DNA of 12,885 bases from CBDVBE01 sp964543525 (lineage in GTDB: Bacteria > Fibrobacterota > Chitinivibrionia > Chitinivibrionales > JANQEN01): the NCBI GenBank assembly GCA_964543525.1, contig CAZIYW010000137.1, positions 1-12,885 of the forward strand, written 5' to 3'. Shown here in pieces: positions 1-7,139 of this stretch (the stretch's first letter is position 1; every line of letters starts with the position of its first letter). The notes beneath the pieces are model-generated. The model was given only the letters and a program-made list of their open reading frames with translations. It was not told the origin of the DNA and ran no database searches. The position numbers and the translations under genes are program-made.

Positions 1-552
1 AGGGACAAAACTGATCGCCATAAGAATATAAACAGTGCTGTCCCTCTTTCTGGTATATCGCAGATACATCAGCATGGTGATTAACCAGAAAAAGGTGCTG
101 AGCACATCCTTACGCTCCGATATCCAGGCAACCGATTCCACGTGAACGGGATGTACCGCAAAAAGAGCCGCCACCACAGCACTGTGCCGGGGCAGTCCGG
201 TTATTCCTCTCAGCAGGAAAAACAGGAGCAGCACATTTATTAAATGAAATAGCAGATTGATCAGGTGTGCCGCACCGGGGTTGACACCGAAGAGCTGAAC
301 ATCGAGCATGAACGAGAGCCAGGAGAGCGGCATCCAGTATCCGAAATACTCCTTTGTAGTAAAGGCCCATTTCACGGCCGGTATGCTGAAGCCGTTTGCA
401 ACGTGTGGATTTTTTACAATAGCATCAACATCGTCAAGATGGATATAGTTATAGCTGTGCACTCCCCAGTATGCTGCAACGGTTAGAAACACCAGAAAAA
501 TACAGATGCCTGTTGTCTGTAAAGAAACGGAACTCTTTTTTTGTTCTTTCAC
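1..552 (-). CDS. TMTC/GT-C type membrane glycosyltransferase, N-terminal part (cut by the left edge)
   Basis: Reading leftward from a GTG at 552, 184 codons stay open to the window edge; an in-frame TAG lies upstream at 574-572. The protein begins with a short basic stretch and a membrane segment (about residues 15-31). An external loop follows with the acidic pair HLDD (38-41), the position where GT-C glycosyltransferases carry their catalytic Asp. Further blocks are YWMPLSWLSFMLD (72-84), PGAAHLINLLFHLIN (92-106) and HPVHVESVAWISERKDVLS (134-152). These blocks are typical of bacterial relatives of the TMTC O-mannosyltransferases, which usually end in TPR repeats (here outside the window). 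Family knowledge suggests transfer of a sugar from a polyprenyl-phosphate donor at the outer face of the inner membrane; the acceptor is unknown. No Shine-Dalgarno motif precedes the GTG, which directly abuts a heptamer repeat; the next in-frame ATG (residue 74) would remove the acidic loop, so GTG is preferred. It lies 44 bp downstream of the transporter gene on the same strand and may be co-transcribed with it. Confidence 0.85.
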   Translation of the reverse strand, partial: MKEQKKSSVSLQTTGICIFLVFLTVAAYWGVHSYNYIHLDDVDAIVKNPHVANGFSIPAVKWAFTTKEYFGYWMPLSWLSFMLDVQLFGVNPGAAHLINLLFHLINVLLLFFLLRGITGLPRHSAVVAALFAVHPVHVESVAWISERKDVLSTFFWLITMLMYLRYTRKRDSTVYILMAISFVP

Positions 553-553
553 G

Positions 554-588
554 TCGTAATTCGTATATCGCTAATCGTCAATCGCTAT
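554..588. repeat. Degenerate heptamer tandem repeat, 5 copies
   Basis: Five consecutive 7-base units: tcgtaat, tcgtata, tcgctaa, tcgtcaa, tcgctat. All start with TCG and the other positions vary. The array fills almost the whole gap between the transporter stop codon and the glycosyltransferase start, and is followed by a run of eight T. It occupies the place where a ribosome binding site for the glycosyltransferase would be expected. Confidence 0.7.
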
Positions 589-596
589 TCTTTTTT

Positions 597-2039
597 TTAA
601 ACGTTTTTCCCACCGAGTTTCTTGAGAAATGGGGTTAGAATTATCAATCCTACACCCGCACCTGCCGCAAAGTAGGCAATCATACGAAACACACCGGTAT
701 ATCCGGCATCACCACCGGTTAAAGCAGCAATGGCACCGGCAATTATATGGGCGAATGCACTCGAAAGCATCCATGAACCCATGAGAAGAGAGCTCAGTCT
801 GAGAGGTGATAATTTAGACACCATTGAGAGGCCTACAGGAGAAAAACAGAGTTCGCCGGTAGTGTGTAAAAAATAAACGAGGAAAATAAACCATATTGAG
901 GCTTTGTTTCCATCAATAGCCAGTTGAGCAGCAATGAACAGTACAAAAAATCCTGCTGCTAAGATAATAAGTCCTATACCCATTTTAAGCGGTGAGGAAG
1001 GATTGAATTGTGTTTTGGCCAGATATTCCCAGAGCTTTAAAAAAGGTATACCGAGAAGAACAATCAGCAATGGATTTATTGCCTGGAACATGGGTGTCTC
1101 AATTGTTTTTCCGAATATGGTACGGTCGATAAGGCGCTCGGTGAAGAGTGTCATCGAACTGCCCGCCTGCTCGAAGCAGGCCCAGAATGTCATTGAGAAG
1201 ACCATTAATGAAACAATGGTAAAAATACCTCCCCGTTCTGAAGGGGGTGATTTCAATGCTTCGATGATAATGTAAATGAGGAAGCCACCTCCGAATATCG
1301 ACACTCCATATGTGACCCATTCAGCCTGGAAAACAATTAGTGAGGCGAGGGGAATACATATAAACGTACCAATTAACCAGATGGTGTTTTTTGACATTCC
1401 TGCGAAGAAAATTTCCTTTAATACTTCCGGTTCGGCAGCTTTACCGCAGTCGCCTAGACTATGTTTTCCCGTAAGGAAGACAATTAATCCAATGACCATG
1501 CCTATACCGGCTGTTAAGAAACCGAATTGATAATCTGATTTGGAAACGATCCAACCGCAGACGAGAGGAGTGACAAACGCTCCAAAATTTACTGCCATAT
1601 AGAAAAGGGTATAGGCGCCATCGCGGCGCGGATCCTTCTCATCGTAAATTTTCCCGATCGAAGCGGACATGTTCGCTTTAAAGTAACCGTTCCCGACAAT
1701 CTGGAGGCCAATGGCTGCATAAAAGAAAAACGGCAGTTTAACCGCCATGCAGAAATAGCCGATTGCCATGAGAATCATACCTGTTATGATTGCGCGCTGG
1801 TTGCCGATGAGACGGTCCGCAAGCATCCCGCCAATCAGAGGTGTCATGTATACCAGGCCGGCAAAAGCTCCATATATCAAAGAGGCTTTTGAATCAGCAT
1901 ATTGCAGGGCCTTTACCATGTACAAAATAAGTATAGCCCGCATGCCATAATATGCAAACCGTTCCCAGAACTCCGTGTGGCACAGCACATATAACGCTTT
2001 CGGGTGACCAAAATATTCCTTCTGCTCCGGTATCGTCAC
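597..2039 (-). CDS. Proton-coupled oligopeptide transporter (POT/PTR2 family)
   Basis: A complete 480-residue protein, the normal length for a bacterial POT carrier of the major facilitator superfamily, with many hydrophobic segments. Visible family motifs are the proton-coupling ExxERF motif as EFWERF (23-28), the first PTR signature region GAFAGLVYMTPLIGGMLADR (57-76), GNGYFKANMSASIG (116-129) with the conserved Lys121, the second PTR signature FYMAVNFGAFVTP (146-158), FWACFEQAGSS (285-295) and GELCFSPVGLSMVSKLSP (395-412). Known family members import di- and tripeptides with protons across the inner membrane. The start is GTG, chosen because AAAGGAG lies six bases upstream. A weak promoter can be drawn just upstream, and the terminator of the preceding peptidase gene separates the two units. 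Placement beside a secreted peptidase gene suggests peptide scavenging, but that is inference. Confidence 0.95.
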   Translation of the reverse strand: MTIPEQKEYFGHPKALYVLCHTEFWERFAYYGMRAILILYMVKALQYADSKASLIYGAFAGLVYMTPLIGGMLADRLIGNQRAIITGMILMAIGYFCMAVKLPFFFYAAIGLQIVGNGYFKANMSASIGKIYDEKDPRRDGAYTLFYMAVNFGAFVTPLVCGWIVSKSDYQFGFLTAGIGMVIGLIVFLTGKHSLGDCGKAAEPEVLKEIFFAGMSKNTIWLIGTFICIPLASLIVFQAEWVTYGVSIFGGGFLIYIIIEALKSPPSERGGIFTIVSLMVFSMTFWACFEQAGSSMTLFTERLIDRTIFGKTIETPMFQAINPLLIVLLGIPFLKLWEYLAKTQFNPSSPLKMGIGLIILAAGFFVLFIAAQLAIDGNKASIWFIFLVYFLHTTGELCFSPVGLSMVSKLSPLRLSSLLMGSWMLSSAFAHIIAGAIAALTGGDAGYTGVFRMIAYFAAGAGVGLIILTPFLKKLGGKNV

Positions 2040-2071
2040 AACTCACTCCTTTGATTATCTTGAAAGTTATA

Positions 2072-2100
2072 TTTATATTCACACCAATTACAACAGAAAA
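2072..2100 (-). promoter_or_regulatory. Candidate weak promoter for the peptide transporter
   Basis: On the minus strand, TATAAA (2077-2072) lies 17 bases from TTTTCT (2100-2095). The -10 element is good and the -35 element poor. It lies about 35 bases upstream of the GTG start and just downstream of the terminator of the preceding gene. Confidence 0.35.
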
Positions 2101-2136
2101 CAATGAAAGAATAATATAGTAGGTATTCGCATTGAT

Positions 2137-2171
2137 AAAAAAGGGCAAAGTTGATATTTCCAACTTTGCCC
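2137..2171 (-). terminator. Intrinsic terminator of the C25 peptidase gene
   Basis: A perfect 11-bp inverted repeat (GGGCAAAGTTG at 2143-2153 and its complement at 2161-2171, 7-base loop) is followed in the minus-strand direction by six T (2142-2137). It lies 43 bases after the stop codon of the peptidase gene, so it ends that transcript before the transporter gene. Confidence 0.9.
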
Positions 2172-2213
2172 CATCTGTTTCGGATGAGCGGCCCGGTCAA
2201 TCATGTAACGATT

Positions 2214-4595
2214 CTATCGGGTGATAATAAATTTGTGTGTGTGCTGCATTGTACCGGTTGTTAATGTGCAGTAATAGATACCGTTACTCAAATTATTAAT
2301 CGCGACAGGCAGCGTATATCGCCCTGCAACCTGCCTGATCCTGAGTGCCGGTTTTAAAAGCATTCCTTTTGCGTTATAAATCCCGATAGTAACTGTTTCA
2401 TGACTCCGCAGGGTATACCTGAGCAGCGCAGTGTTCCCGTAATGGTGGAAGCTGTTAATATGTGATGCGATTGCATTATGGGCAATAACCGTTGGGCCAA
2501 CTTCCAAATTACCGGTATAGGTCATGTAATTACCCGCCTTTATTATCACCTTTAAGTCCTTATCCGGATTCTGGGTAAGGTAATCAATAAGTGCCTGGTC
2601 ATCTTTTATCTCAAATTTGCCGTCATGTCCGGCCATCTGGGTAGTAATAATTTCGCCCTGTTCATCACACAGCGCGAGCCACGCATAGGGAAGTTTTGAG
2701 TCCCAGGTGAATTTCGTACTTGTCAATGGACTCGGATAGTCGGGAGTAAGATCCTCCGGTTCATCAGTCCAGAAAGAGAGTGCCGGATCACCGTGGAAAT
2801 TCAATCCGTAACAGATAAACCGCATGGCGCCGAAATAGGGCGGGGTTTCAATATCGGGATTGAGGATAATTTCAGCATTTGCCTCTTTTGCGTTACCGTG
2901 GGCCATTTGCATCCAGTGCATCTGTTTGTCAGGGTTGAATATGGCATCATGAAAGAAACGGCGTGTCCGCTGGCCTACTCCGTCAGTCCCGTCATCGTCT
3001 TCCAAGCCTGACGGCTCAAAACCCTGTACAGCTACGGCTCCGTTTTCTATCCGTAAAAACATTTCAAGCAGACAGTCCTGATTGTCTTCAAAATTGCCCG
3101 GATAACAGGCACCCGTGGTGATAATAAAATAATTGGCATCTGTACCGTTATTTTTATAGTTGCTGTTATTCACACCGGCATTGGTTTCCAGAAATGCATA
3201 GGTCGTATTTCCATGGCCCAGATGCTCAATCCATGTGGGTTTGGTGCTGTTGACCCTGGTTCTGAATGTGCCGATAGTCCATGTATTTTCCTGCTCATAC
3301 AGTTTGGTCACATTCCAGGTACTGGTCGGGAATCCATAGGTAGTATAGGTGTTGGCATTGCATACATCAAGGTATTCATCCATGTGCATGCCGCCATAGA
3401 CGTCAACACCGGAATTGCTCCATAAATAGTTACCCGCGAGAAAAATATTGGTGACCTCACCCTTAACCGGTGATTCCGTATATTTGATTGTTTTATTGAT
3501 AATATTGGTCAGTTCTGAAGTATTATCCACAGGGAATCTGCAGGCATAAACATCCCAGAACATATCCTCAGTACCGGGCTCACCGAAATATTCTTTTTCG
3601 TTTCCGCTGGAATCGGTTATCCAGTCGCCGTCAAGGCAGGAATAATACATTTCCGCGGAAAGATCCCGCTCATCGTGAAAGCGCTCCGGTGCGATATGAT
3701 GGTCATAGAACTGCGCCCGCATCTCGCGATCAGGAATATCCGATGAACTGCCGGGATTATCATCACCGCCGAGCATGACAAAGGTAATGCCGTTGTCCTC
3801 ATATTCCTTGATAATGTAATTACGCAACTTCTCAGCATCATCGCGTCCCTGGGAAGCAGCCTTTACCTCACTGATGGTAACCACTTTTGAACGCATACCT
3901 CTTCGTTTGTTAAATTCAGTAAAAGCACCCCAGCCGTCTGCCAGAGCATCAGAGGATACAATCAGATAATCGTATGCATCAGCCTTTTTGCTCACTACCG
4001 GAAGTTTGGATACTGCATCAGCATTATCCACCATAGACTGTACGATGCTTTTACTTGCCGGTGATGCATTGTAAAATACCGGTTTTCTTGTGGCGCGGGT
4101 GTGTACTCTGACCGTGACCTCTTTACAGTACCGTATTCTTCCGGTGATCGGGTTGTACTGCACCGGTTTGACGAGGGTGATGAAAATCGGAATACCGGTC
4201 TTATATTGCATTCTGAACCAGTTCGATTCCACGGTACCAGGAAAATATTCGTTACGATCATATACGGCGGAGCGGCACCGGTGCATTTCCGGATCCGGCC
4301 CGATTTCCATATTGACACTGGGCATGAACGGTCTCAGATAGTGCTCGCCCGGTATATGGGTGAAGCCGCTGTAATTTACTTCAAACGAAACAGCTTCCTG
4401 TCCTTTGGGCAGTACGAGCATGACGGGCTTTACCGCTACACACGGTGCAAAGCCTTCACGCGAAATACGGCACCCTTTCAGTACAACCATTTCGTTTTGT
4501 ACGCGCGGTGTCTCGAATGTAAACTTCTTTTCAATACATTCGTTGGAATAGAGGAGGAGAGGAAATAATAATAAAGGAAGTATCTTTTGTACCAT
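2214..4595 (-). CDS. Secreted gingipain-like cysteine peptidase (C25) with T9SS-type C-terminal sorting domain
   Basis: A 793-residue protein. Residues 1-17 form a signal peptide. Residues about 20-200 are a propeptide-like beta-rich region. The C25 peptidase domain runs about 208-610: DYLIVSSDAL (209-218), VMLGGDD (273-279), YYSCLDGDW (317-325), RFPV (353-356), the catalytic His461 in LGHGN, the catalytic Cys497 in TTGACYPGNF, and the closing HGDPALSFW (601-609). A linker of Ig-like character (about 620-700) is followed by a C-terminal beta-sandwich (about 710-793) with IGIYNAKGMLLKP, NLSNGIYYCTL and an HKFIITR end, the pattern of type A sorting tails used by the type IX secretion system. 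The expected role is export across both membranes and proteolysis outside the cell; substrate specificity cannot be read. The ATG start has GGGGG six bases upstream. A good promoter and a strong terminator bracket it as a single-gene unit. Confidence 0.92.
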   Translation of the reverse strand: MVQKILPLLLFPLLLYSNECIEKKFTFETPRVQNEMVVLKGCRISREGFAPCVAVKPVMLVLPKGQEAVSFEVNYSGFTHIPGEHYLRPFMPSVNMEIGPDPEMHRCRSAVYDRNEYFPGTVESNWFRMQYKTGIPIFITLVKPVQYNPITGRIRYCKEVTVRVHTRATRKPVFYNASPASKSIVQSMVDNADAVSKLPVVSKKADAYDYLIVSSDALADGWGAFTEFNKRRGMRSKVVTISEVKAASQGRDDAEKLRNYIIKEYEDNGITFVMLGGDDNPGSSSDIPDREMRAQFYDHHIAPERFHDERDLSAEMYYSCLDGDWITDSSGNEKEYFGEPGTEDMFWDVYACRFPVDNTSELTNIINKTIKYTESPVKGEVTNIFLAGNYLWSNSGVDVYGGMHMDEYLDVCNANTYTTYGFPTSTWNVTKLYEQENTWTIGTFRTRVNSTKPTWIEHLGHGNTTYAFLETNAGVNNSNYKNNGTDANYFIITTGACYPGNFEDNQDCLLEMFLRIENGAVAVQGFEPSGLEDDDGTDGVGQRTRRFFHDAIFNPDKQMHWMQMAHGNAKEANAEIILNPDIETPPYFGAMRFICYGLNFHGDPALSFWTDEPEDLTPDYPSPLTSTKFTWDSKLPYAWLALCDEQGEIITTQMAGHDGKFEIKDDQALIDYLTQNPDKDLKVIIKAGNYMTYTGNLEVGPTVIAHNAIASHINSFHHYGNTALLRYTLRSHETVTIGIYNAKGMLLKPALRIRQVAGRYTLPVAINNLSNGIYYCTLTTGTMQHTHKFIITR

Positions 4596-4681
4596 TTATA
4601 ACCCCCGGGATTATTGATAATGATTGATGATTTTTTATGTTTTTATAATAATTATATAAAACGCCCCTTTAACACCCCTCT

Positions 4682-4710
4682 ATAATACATAATGTACTAA
4701 AGAATATCAA
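4682..4710 (-). promoter_or_regulatory. Sigma70-type promoter of the C25 peptidase gene
   Basis: On the minus strand TTGATA (4710-4705), a 17-base spacer and TATTAT (4687-4682) match the housekeeping consensus at 5 of 6 positions each. Transcription would start near 4675, giving an untranslated leader of about 80 bases before the ATG at 4595. Confidence 0.7.
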
Positions 4711-4834
4711 TAATTGAGGGAAAATAATTAGAAAAGTGCTTAAAGTAGCGAATTTTATTCGAAAACTATAAATAGAAGGCAAATTTTTGAAGATTATGTA
4801 AAAATAGGTATGGTCAGCAATGATAAATGGATTG

Positions 4835-4874
4835 TTGGAGTATTGGAGTGCTGGGGTATCGGGAGGTGATGAGG
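4835..4874. repeat. Degenerate octamer tandem repeat, 5 copies, in an otherwise empty AT-rich gap
   Basis: Five consecutive 8-base units: ttggagta, ttggagtg, ctggggta, tcgggagg, tgatgagg. Identity falls from left to right, and a possible sixth unit follows. The strand is strikingly G-rich with almost no C, inside an AT-rich gap (4711-4956) where no gene is seen. It lies between the promoter of the peptidase gene and the 3' end of the broken Ntn-hydrolase gene. Confidence 0.65.
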
Positions 4875-4956
4875 TGTTTGGGACTATTCAATTGTATAAA
4901 GTGGGTGGTGAGATAAAGGTTATTTTCAGTGCTTGGTGAAATTAAATAAAAGAGTT

Positions 4957-5880
4957 TTAAAATTTCTTTTTACCGTCAAAAAGCTCTTCCATGGTATAAA
5001 AATATCTCTTTTTCATCAGTTCTTTTTTTAATTCAAATGATACGGTTTCTGTGAAATCATACCTGATATTTTCAGCAGAGTTTAAATAGGTAAGAAATGG
5101 GTCATTCGAGTTTCTGATAACGGGATTACCCGGTATTTTCAGCAATTCAAGATTGTATCGTACATGCACAATGCCGTTTTTAAAATCATAGGTATTTGAC
5201 CATATTGTAAAGGCATTGGCAACCTTGTCCAGTATCTTTTTTACTCTTTCACCGGTTATACTTTCTTATGGACAGCAGCTCATTTTCGACCTTTCTGTAT
5301 CTTCTGCACAAGTATTTATTTCCAGTGGAGATATGAAAATTTGTAATAATACAGTACTGTTTTTGAGGCCTGATAAAGGTAATTCCATCTTCAAGATATT
5401 CAACAATGACAAAGTCTCCGGTTTTAACTGCGATAAGGTAGTGATTCTGAGGATAACCGAATGCCTGGCCCCACAAAACCTGATACTTCGGAATAAGGTG
5501 TATGGATTCTTCAACTGTTGAACATTTTTCAAGGATTTTTTTTATTAGTTTAGGGCTGCTGATCTTCTTTTTAAAGAGGGAAAATTTTAATTTTTTCGGA
5601 CTTACCATGGCAAAAGCGACAAATAATCCCTTATCATTCATACCTTCATATGGCCGGTTATTCCCCAGTTGTTCAACGATAACATAACCGTTATGTCTGC
5701 CCGATTTGGGAACAAACCATACTTTTCCGGAAGCACGATCCCAGTCAAAATTCCTGCCGATAAAAACAGAATCTTCATTTTTTACTGCAAATACAGTGCA
5801 GGTATAGGTGTGCTGAGGCAATAAAAAAAAAGCAGTAATGAAATAGGTATAACGTTTTGTGGTATTTTGATTGAATCCAT
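4957..5880 (-). pseudogene. Secreted Ntn-hydrolase (linear amide C-N hydrolase / choloylglycine hydrolase type), broken by two frameshifts
   Basis: Three consecutive frames together make one protein of about 307 residues. Frame A starts at ATG 5880 and codes a signal peptide (MDSIKIPQNVIPISLLLFF). At a run of nine T on the coding strand (A at 5823-5831) one added base would join it to frame B. Frame B gives the mature start YTCTVF with the presumed Cys nucleophile, then GRNFDWD, the YEGMNDKGLFVAF block, NHYLIAVKTGDFVIVEY and CIITNF, before a TGA at 5251-5249. Frame C, opened by a TAA near 5269 and so joined to B within about 20 bases, gives TGERVKKILDKVANAFTIWS, then a beta strand (HVRYNLEL), and ends at 4957. 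The order matches the C59/C45 Ntn-hydrolase group (bile-salt, penicillin and acyl-amide hydrolases); the substrate cannot be told. No good ribosome binding site precedes 5880. Base composition is poorer in G+C than neighbouring peptidase genes. If the two shifts are sequencing errors, the gene is intact. Confidence 0.75.
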
Positions 5881-6469
5881 CTTGATATTAGACATTACAT
5901 AGAGGTAAATGTTCCATCGGTGATTAAAGATTTAAAAGAAATTATGTTTGATTTGAAACAGGAAAATTTGTCCGATTTTTGTTTTAATGATTAATGGAAT
6001 GTAAGCGCATGATTTTTATTAAGATGAAAGAATAATAAATAATCATATAAAACCCCTGGAGGGAAAATTGACGGATAAAGAAAAGAACATACCCATCCTA
6101 AAAATGTCTGCCATTCAAACATTACTCGTCTGGTCTTCACTGTTGATCTTAAATTGATACATACGTGACTATCGACAAAAAAATTAATAACAATTTATTC
6201 ATTGCATCTCTTTTTTATTATTTAATGATAAATTCCTATTGTGAGAAATTAGTAAAGGAATATCAATTTCAGTGCAGAAGAAGGAATCAACCTCTGTGCA
6301 CTATTAAAATAATAGAATAAAGGGCAATATATGAAAGAGTTTTAGTCTTTAAACTTATATTAATTACAGATGGTATGGAAATATTTACGAAACAGCTTTG
6401 TCCGCATTTTCAAACCTGTAAGTGAGTTTCATACATAATCAATGACGGTATGGTTTTATTAAAAAGATA
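5881..6469. other. AT-rich intergenic stretch without a convincing gene
   Basis: About 590 bases rich in A+T between the broken Ntn-hydrolase gene and the toxin-antitoxin promoter. The best coding hint is a 29-codon frame at 6068-6157 (plus): a TTG start with GGAGGG (6058-6063) four bases upstream, starting MTDKEKNIPILKMSAIQTLL and hydrophobic towards its end. It reads like the start of a membrane protein and could be the stump of a lost gene; support is weak. A 31-codon frame from ATG 6225 has no ribosome binding site. A short inverted repeat (CTATT/AATAG) lies near 6301-6315. No RNA gene or mobile-element end is recognised. Confidence 0.5.
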
Positions 6470-6505
6470 TTGACATTTTCACCAAAATGTATTACATTGT
6501 ATACA
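6470..6505 (+). promoter_or_regulatory. Toxin-antitoxin promoter with a duplicated operator-like site
   Basis: TTGACA (6470-6475, perfect consensus), a 17-base spacer and TACATT (6493-6498) form a strong sigma70-type promoter. Two near-identical palindromic elements lie 10 bases apart over the -10 element and the start point: TGTATTACA (6488-6496) and TGTATACA (6498-6505). Such tandem sites one helical turn apart suit a ribbon-helix-helix antitoxin that represses its own operon. Transcription should begin about 6505-6507, right at the ATG of the toxin gene. Confidence 0.75.
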
Positions 6506-6506
6506 G

Positions 6507-6776
6507 ATGATTAATTATGAGAGTAAAATAGGAAAAAATTTAAAAAAGGGTAAACCTCCCAAAGAGGTATTTATTCATATGCACAATGCTTTTATCGCTA
6601 TTGATGAAACCAAAGATTTATCATTATTTGATATAAAAAAATTGAAAGAAACATCAGAAAGAAACTATTACAGATTAAGGAAGGGTAAATACAGAGCTAT
6701 TTTTTATATAGAAAAAGAGGATATTTACGTAATCGCTTTAGATAAAAGAGAGGATGTGTACAAAAAATGGGTGTAA
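6507..6776 (+). CDS. RelE/ParE-superfamily toxin
   Basis: An 89-residue basic protein, the usual size of a RelE-fold toxin. The C-terminal half has the family pattern: YYRLRKGKYRAIFYIEK (54-70), then IYVIALDKREDVYKKW (73-88), the strand-strand-HxR-like-VY arrangement of RelE/RelE-like mRNA interferases. Family members cut mRNA at the ribosome, or poison gyrase in the ParE branch; the branch is not decided here. No Shine-Dalgarno motif precedes the ATG, and the promoter places the transcript start at or within two bases of it, so translation is probably leaderless. The stop overlaps the start of the next gene by 10 bases, which couples toxin and antitoxin synthesis. The toxin-first order is the reverse of classical relBE. 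Confidence 0.85.
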   Translation: MINYESKIGKNLKKGKPPKEVFIHMHNAFIAIDETKDLSLFDIKKLKETSERNYYRLRKGKYRAIFYIEKEDIYVIALDKREDVYKKWV

Positions 6777-6985
6777 TATCGATAAGATTTAATGGTAAAG
6801 AGGAAAATATTCTTAAGTTTCTTACTGAATATTTTGAGAAAGATAAATCATCTGTAATCAAAGAAACTCTTCAGGAGAAATATGAAGATTTATTGGATTT
6901 GCAGACCATTAAGAAATTTGAGAATAGTGAGAAAAGAGGTAAAACTTCTTTTATTCCCGCCAATGAGCTTTTGAAATCTATTTGA
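6767..6985 (+). CDS. Ribbon-helix-helix antitoxin (RelB / DUF6290-like)
   Basis: A 72-residue protein. The N-terminal MGVISIRFNGKEENILKFL resembles the beta strand and first helix of ribbon-helix-helix DNA-binding proteins, and DKSSVIKETLQEKYEDLLD (26-44) the second helix. The acidic and helical C-terminal tail, with a TSFIPANELLKS end, fits a toxin-binding segment as in the RelB/DUF6290 antitoxin family. It should neutralise the toxin encoded just upstream and repress the shared promoter. The start overlaps the toxin reading frame by 10 bases; only a distant GAGAGG lies upstream, so translation probably depends on ribosomes finishing the toxin. Confidence 0.8.
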   Translation: MGVISIRFNGKEENILKFLTEYFEKDKSSVIKETLQEKYEDLLDLQTIKKFENSEKRGKTSFIPANELLKSI

Positions 6986-7068
6986 TAATCTATTTATTTG
7001 TCTGTTGATGAGATTATCCTTCGATTGAAATGGCAAATCATGGTTCTTTAGAACGTCTATAAATTAAA

Positions 7069-7097
7069 TTGTCTTTTCCTCTGAATTATTTTATATC
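7069..7097 (+). promoter_or_regulatory. Candidate promoter of the CHAP-like hydrolase gene
   Basis: TTGTCT (7069-7074), a 17-base spacer and TATATC (7092-7097) match the housekeeping consensus at 4 of 6 positions each. It lies about 40 bases ahead of the ATG at 7140 and after the antitoxin stop, so the hydrolase gene is likely a separate unit. Confidence 0.4.
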
Positions 7098-7139
7098 TTA
7101 ATACTATAAGTGCACAAAATTCATGTATTGGGGGGTGTC

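Noticed and set aside
4101..4568. A 155-codon plus-strand frame opposite the C25 peptidase gene
   Set aside because: It is the complement of a clear peptidase gene, has no family motifs, and lacks a ribosome binding site.
5880..5998. A plus-strand frame ending at about 5995 that codes a helical, charged peptide (VIKDLKEIMFDLKQENLSDF)
   Set aside because: It has no ATG or ribosome binding site at a sensible place, and opens only after a stop inside the neighbouring gene; considered a possible gene end but not supported.
6225..6320. A 31-codon plus-strand frame from ATG 6225
   Set aside because: No ribosome binding site, no recognisable motif, and such frames are expected by chance in this DNA.
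6487..6510. A seven-codon upstream frame (ATG at 6487) whose TGA overlaps the toxin ATG
   Set aside because: It lies within the -10 region, ahead of the predicted transcript start, and has no ribosome binding site, so it is unlikely to be transcribed.
6984..7018. Inverted repeat GATAATC/GATTATC after the antitoxin gene as a terminator
   Set aside because: The stem has only 7 mostly A-T pairs, the loop is 21 bases and no T run follows.
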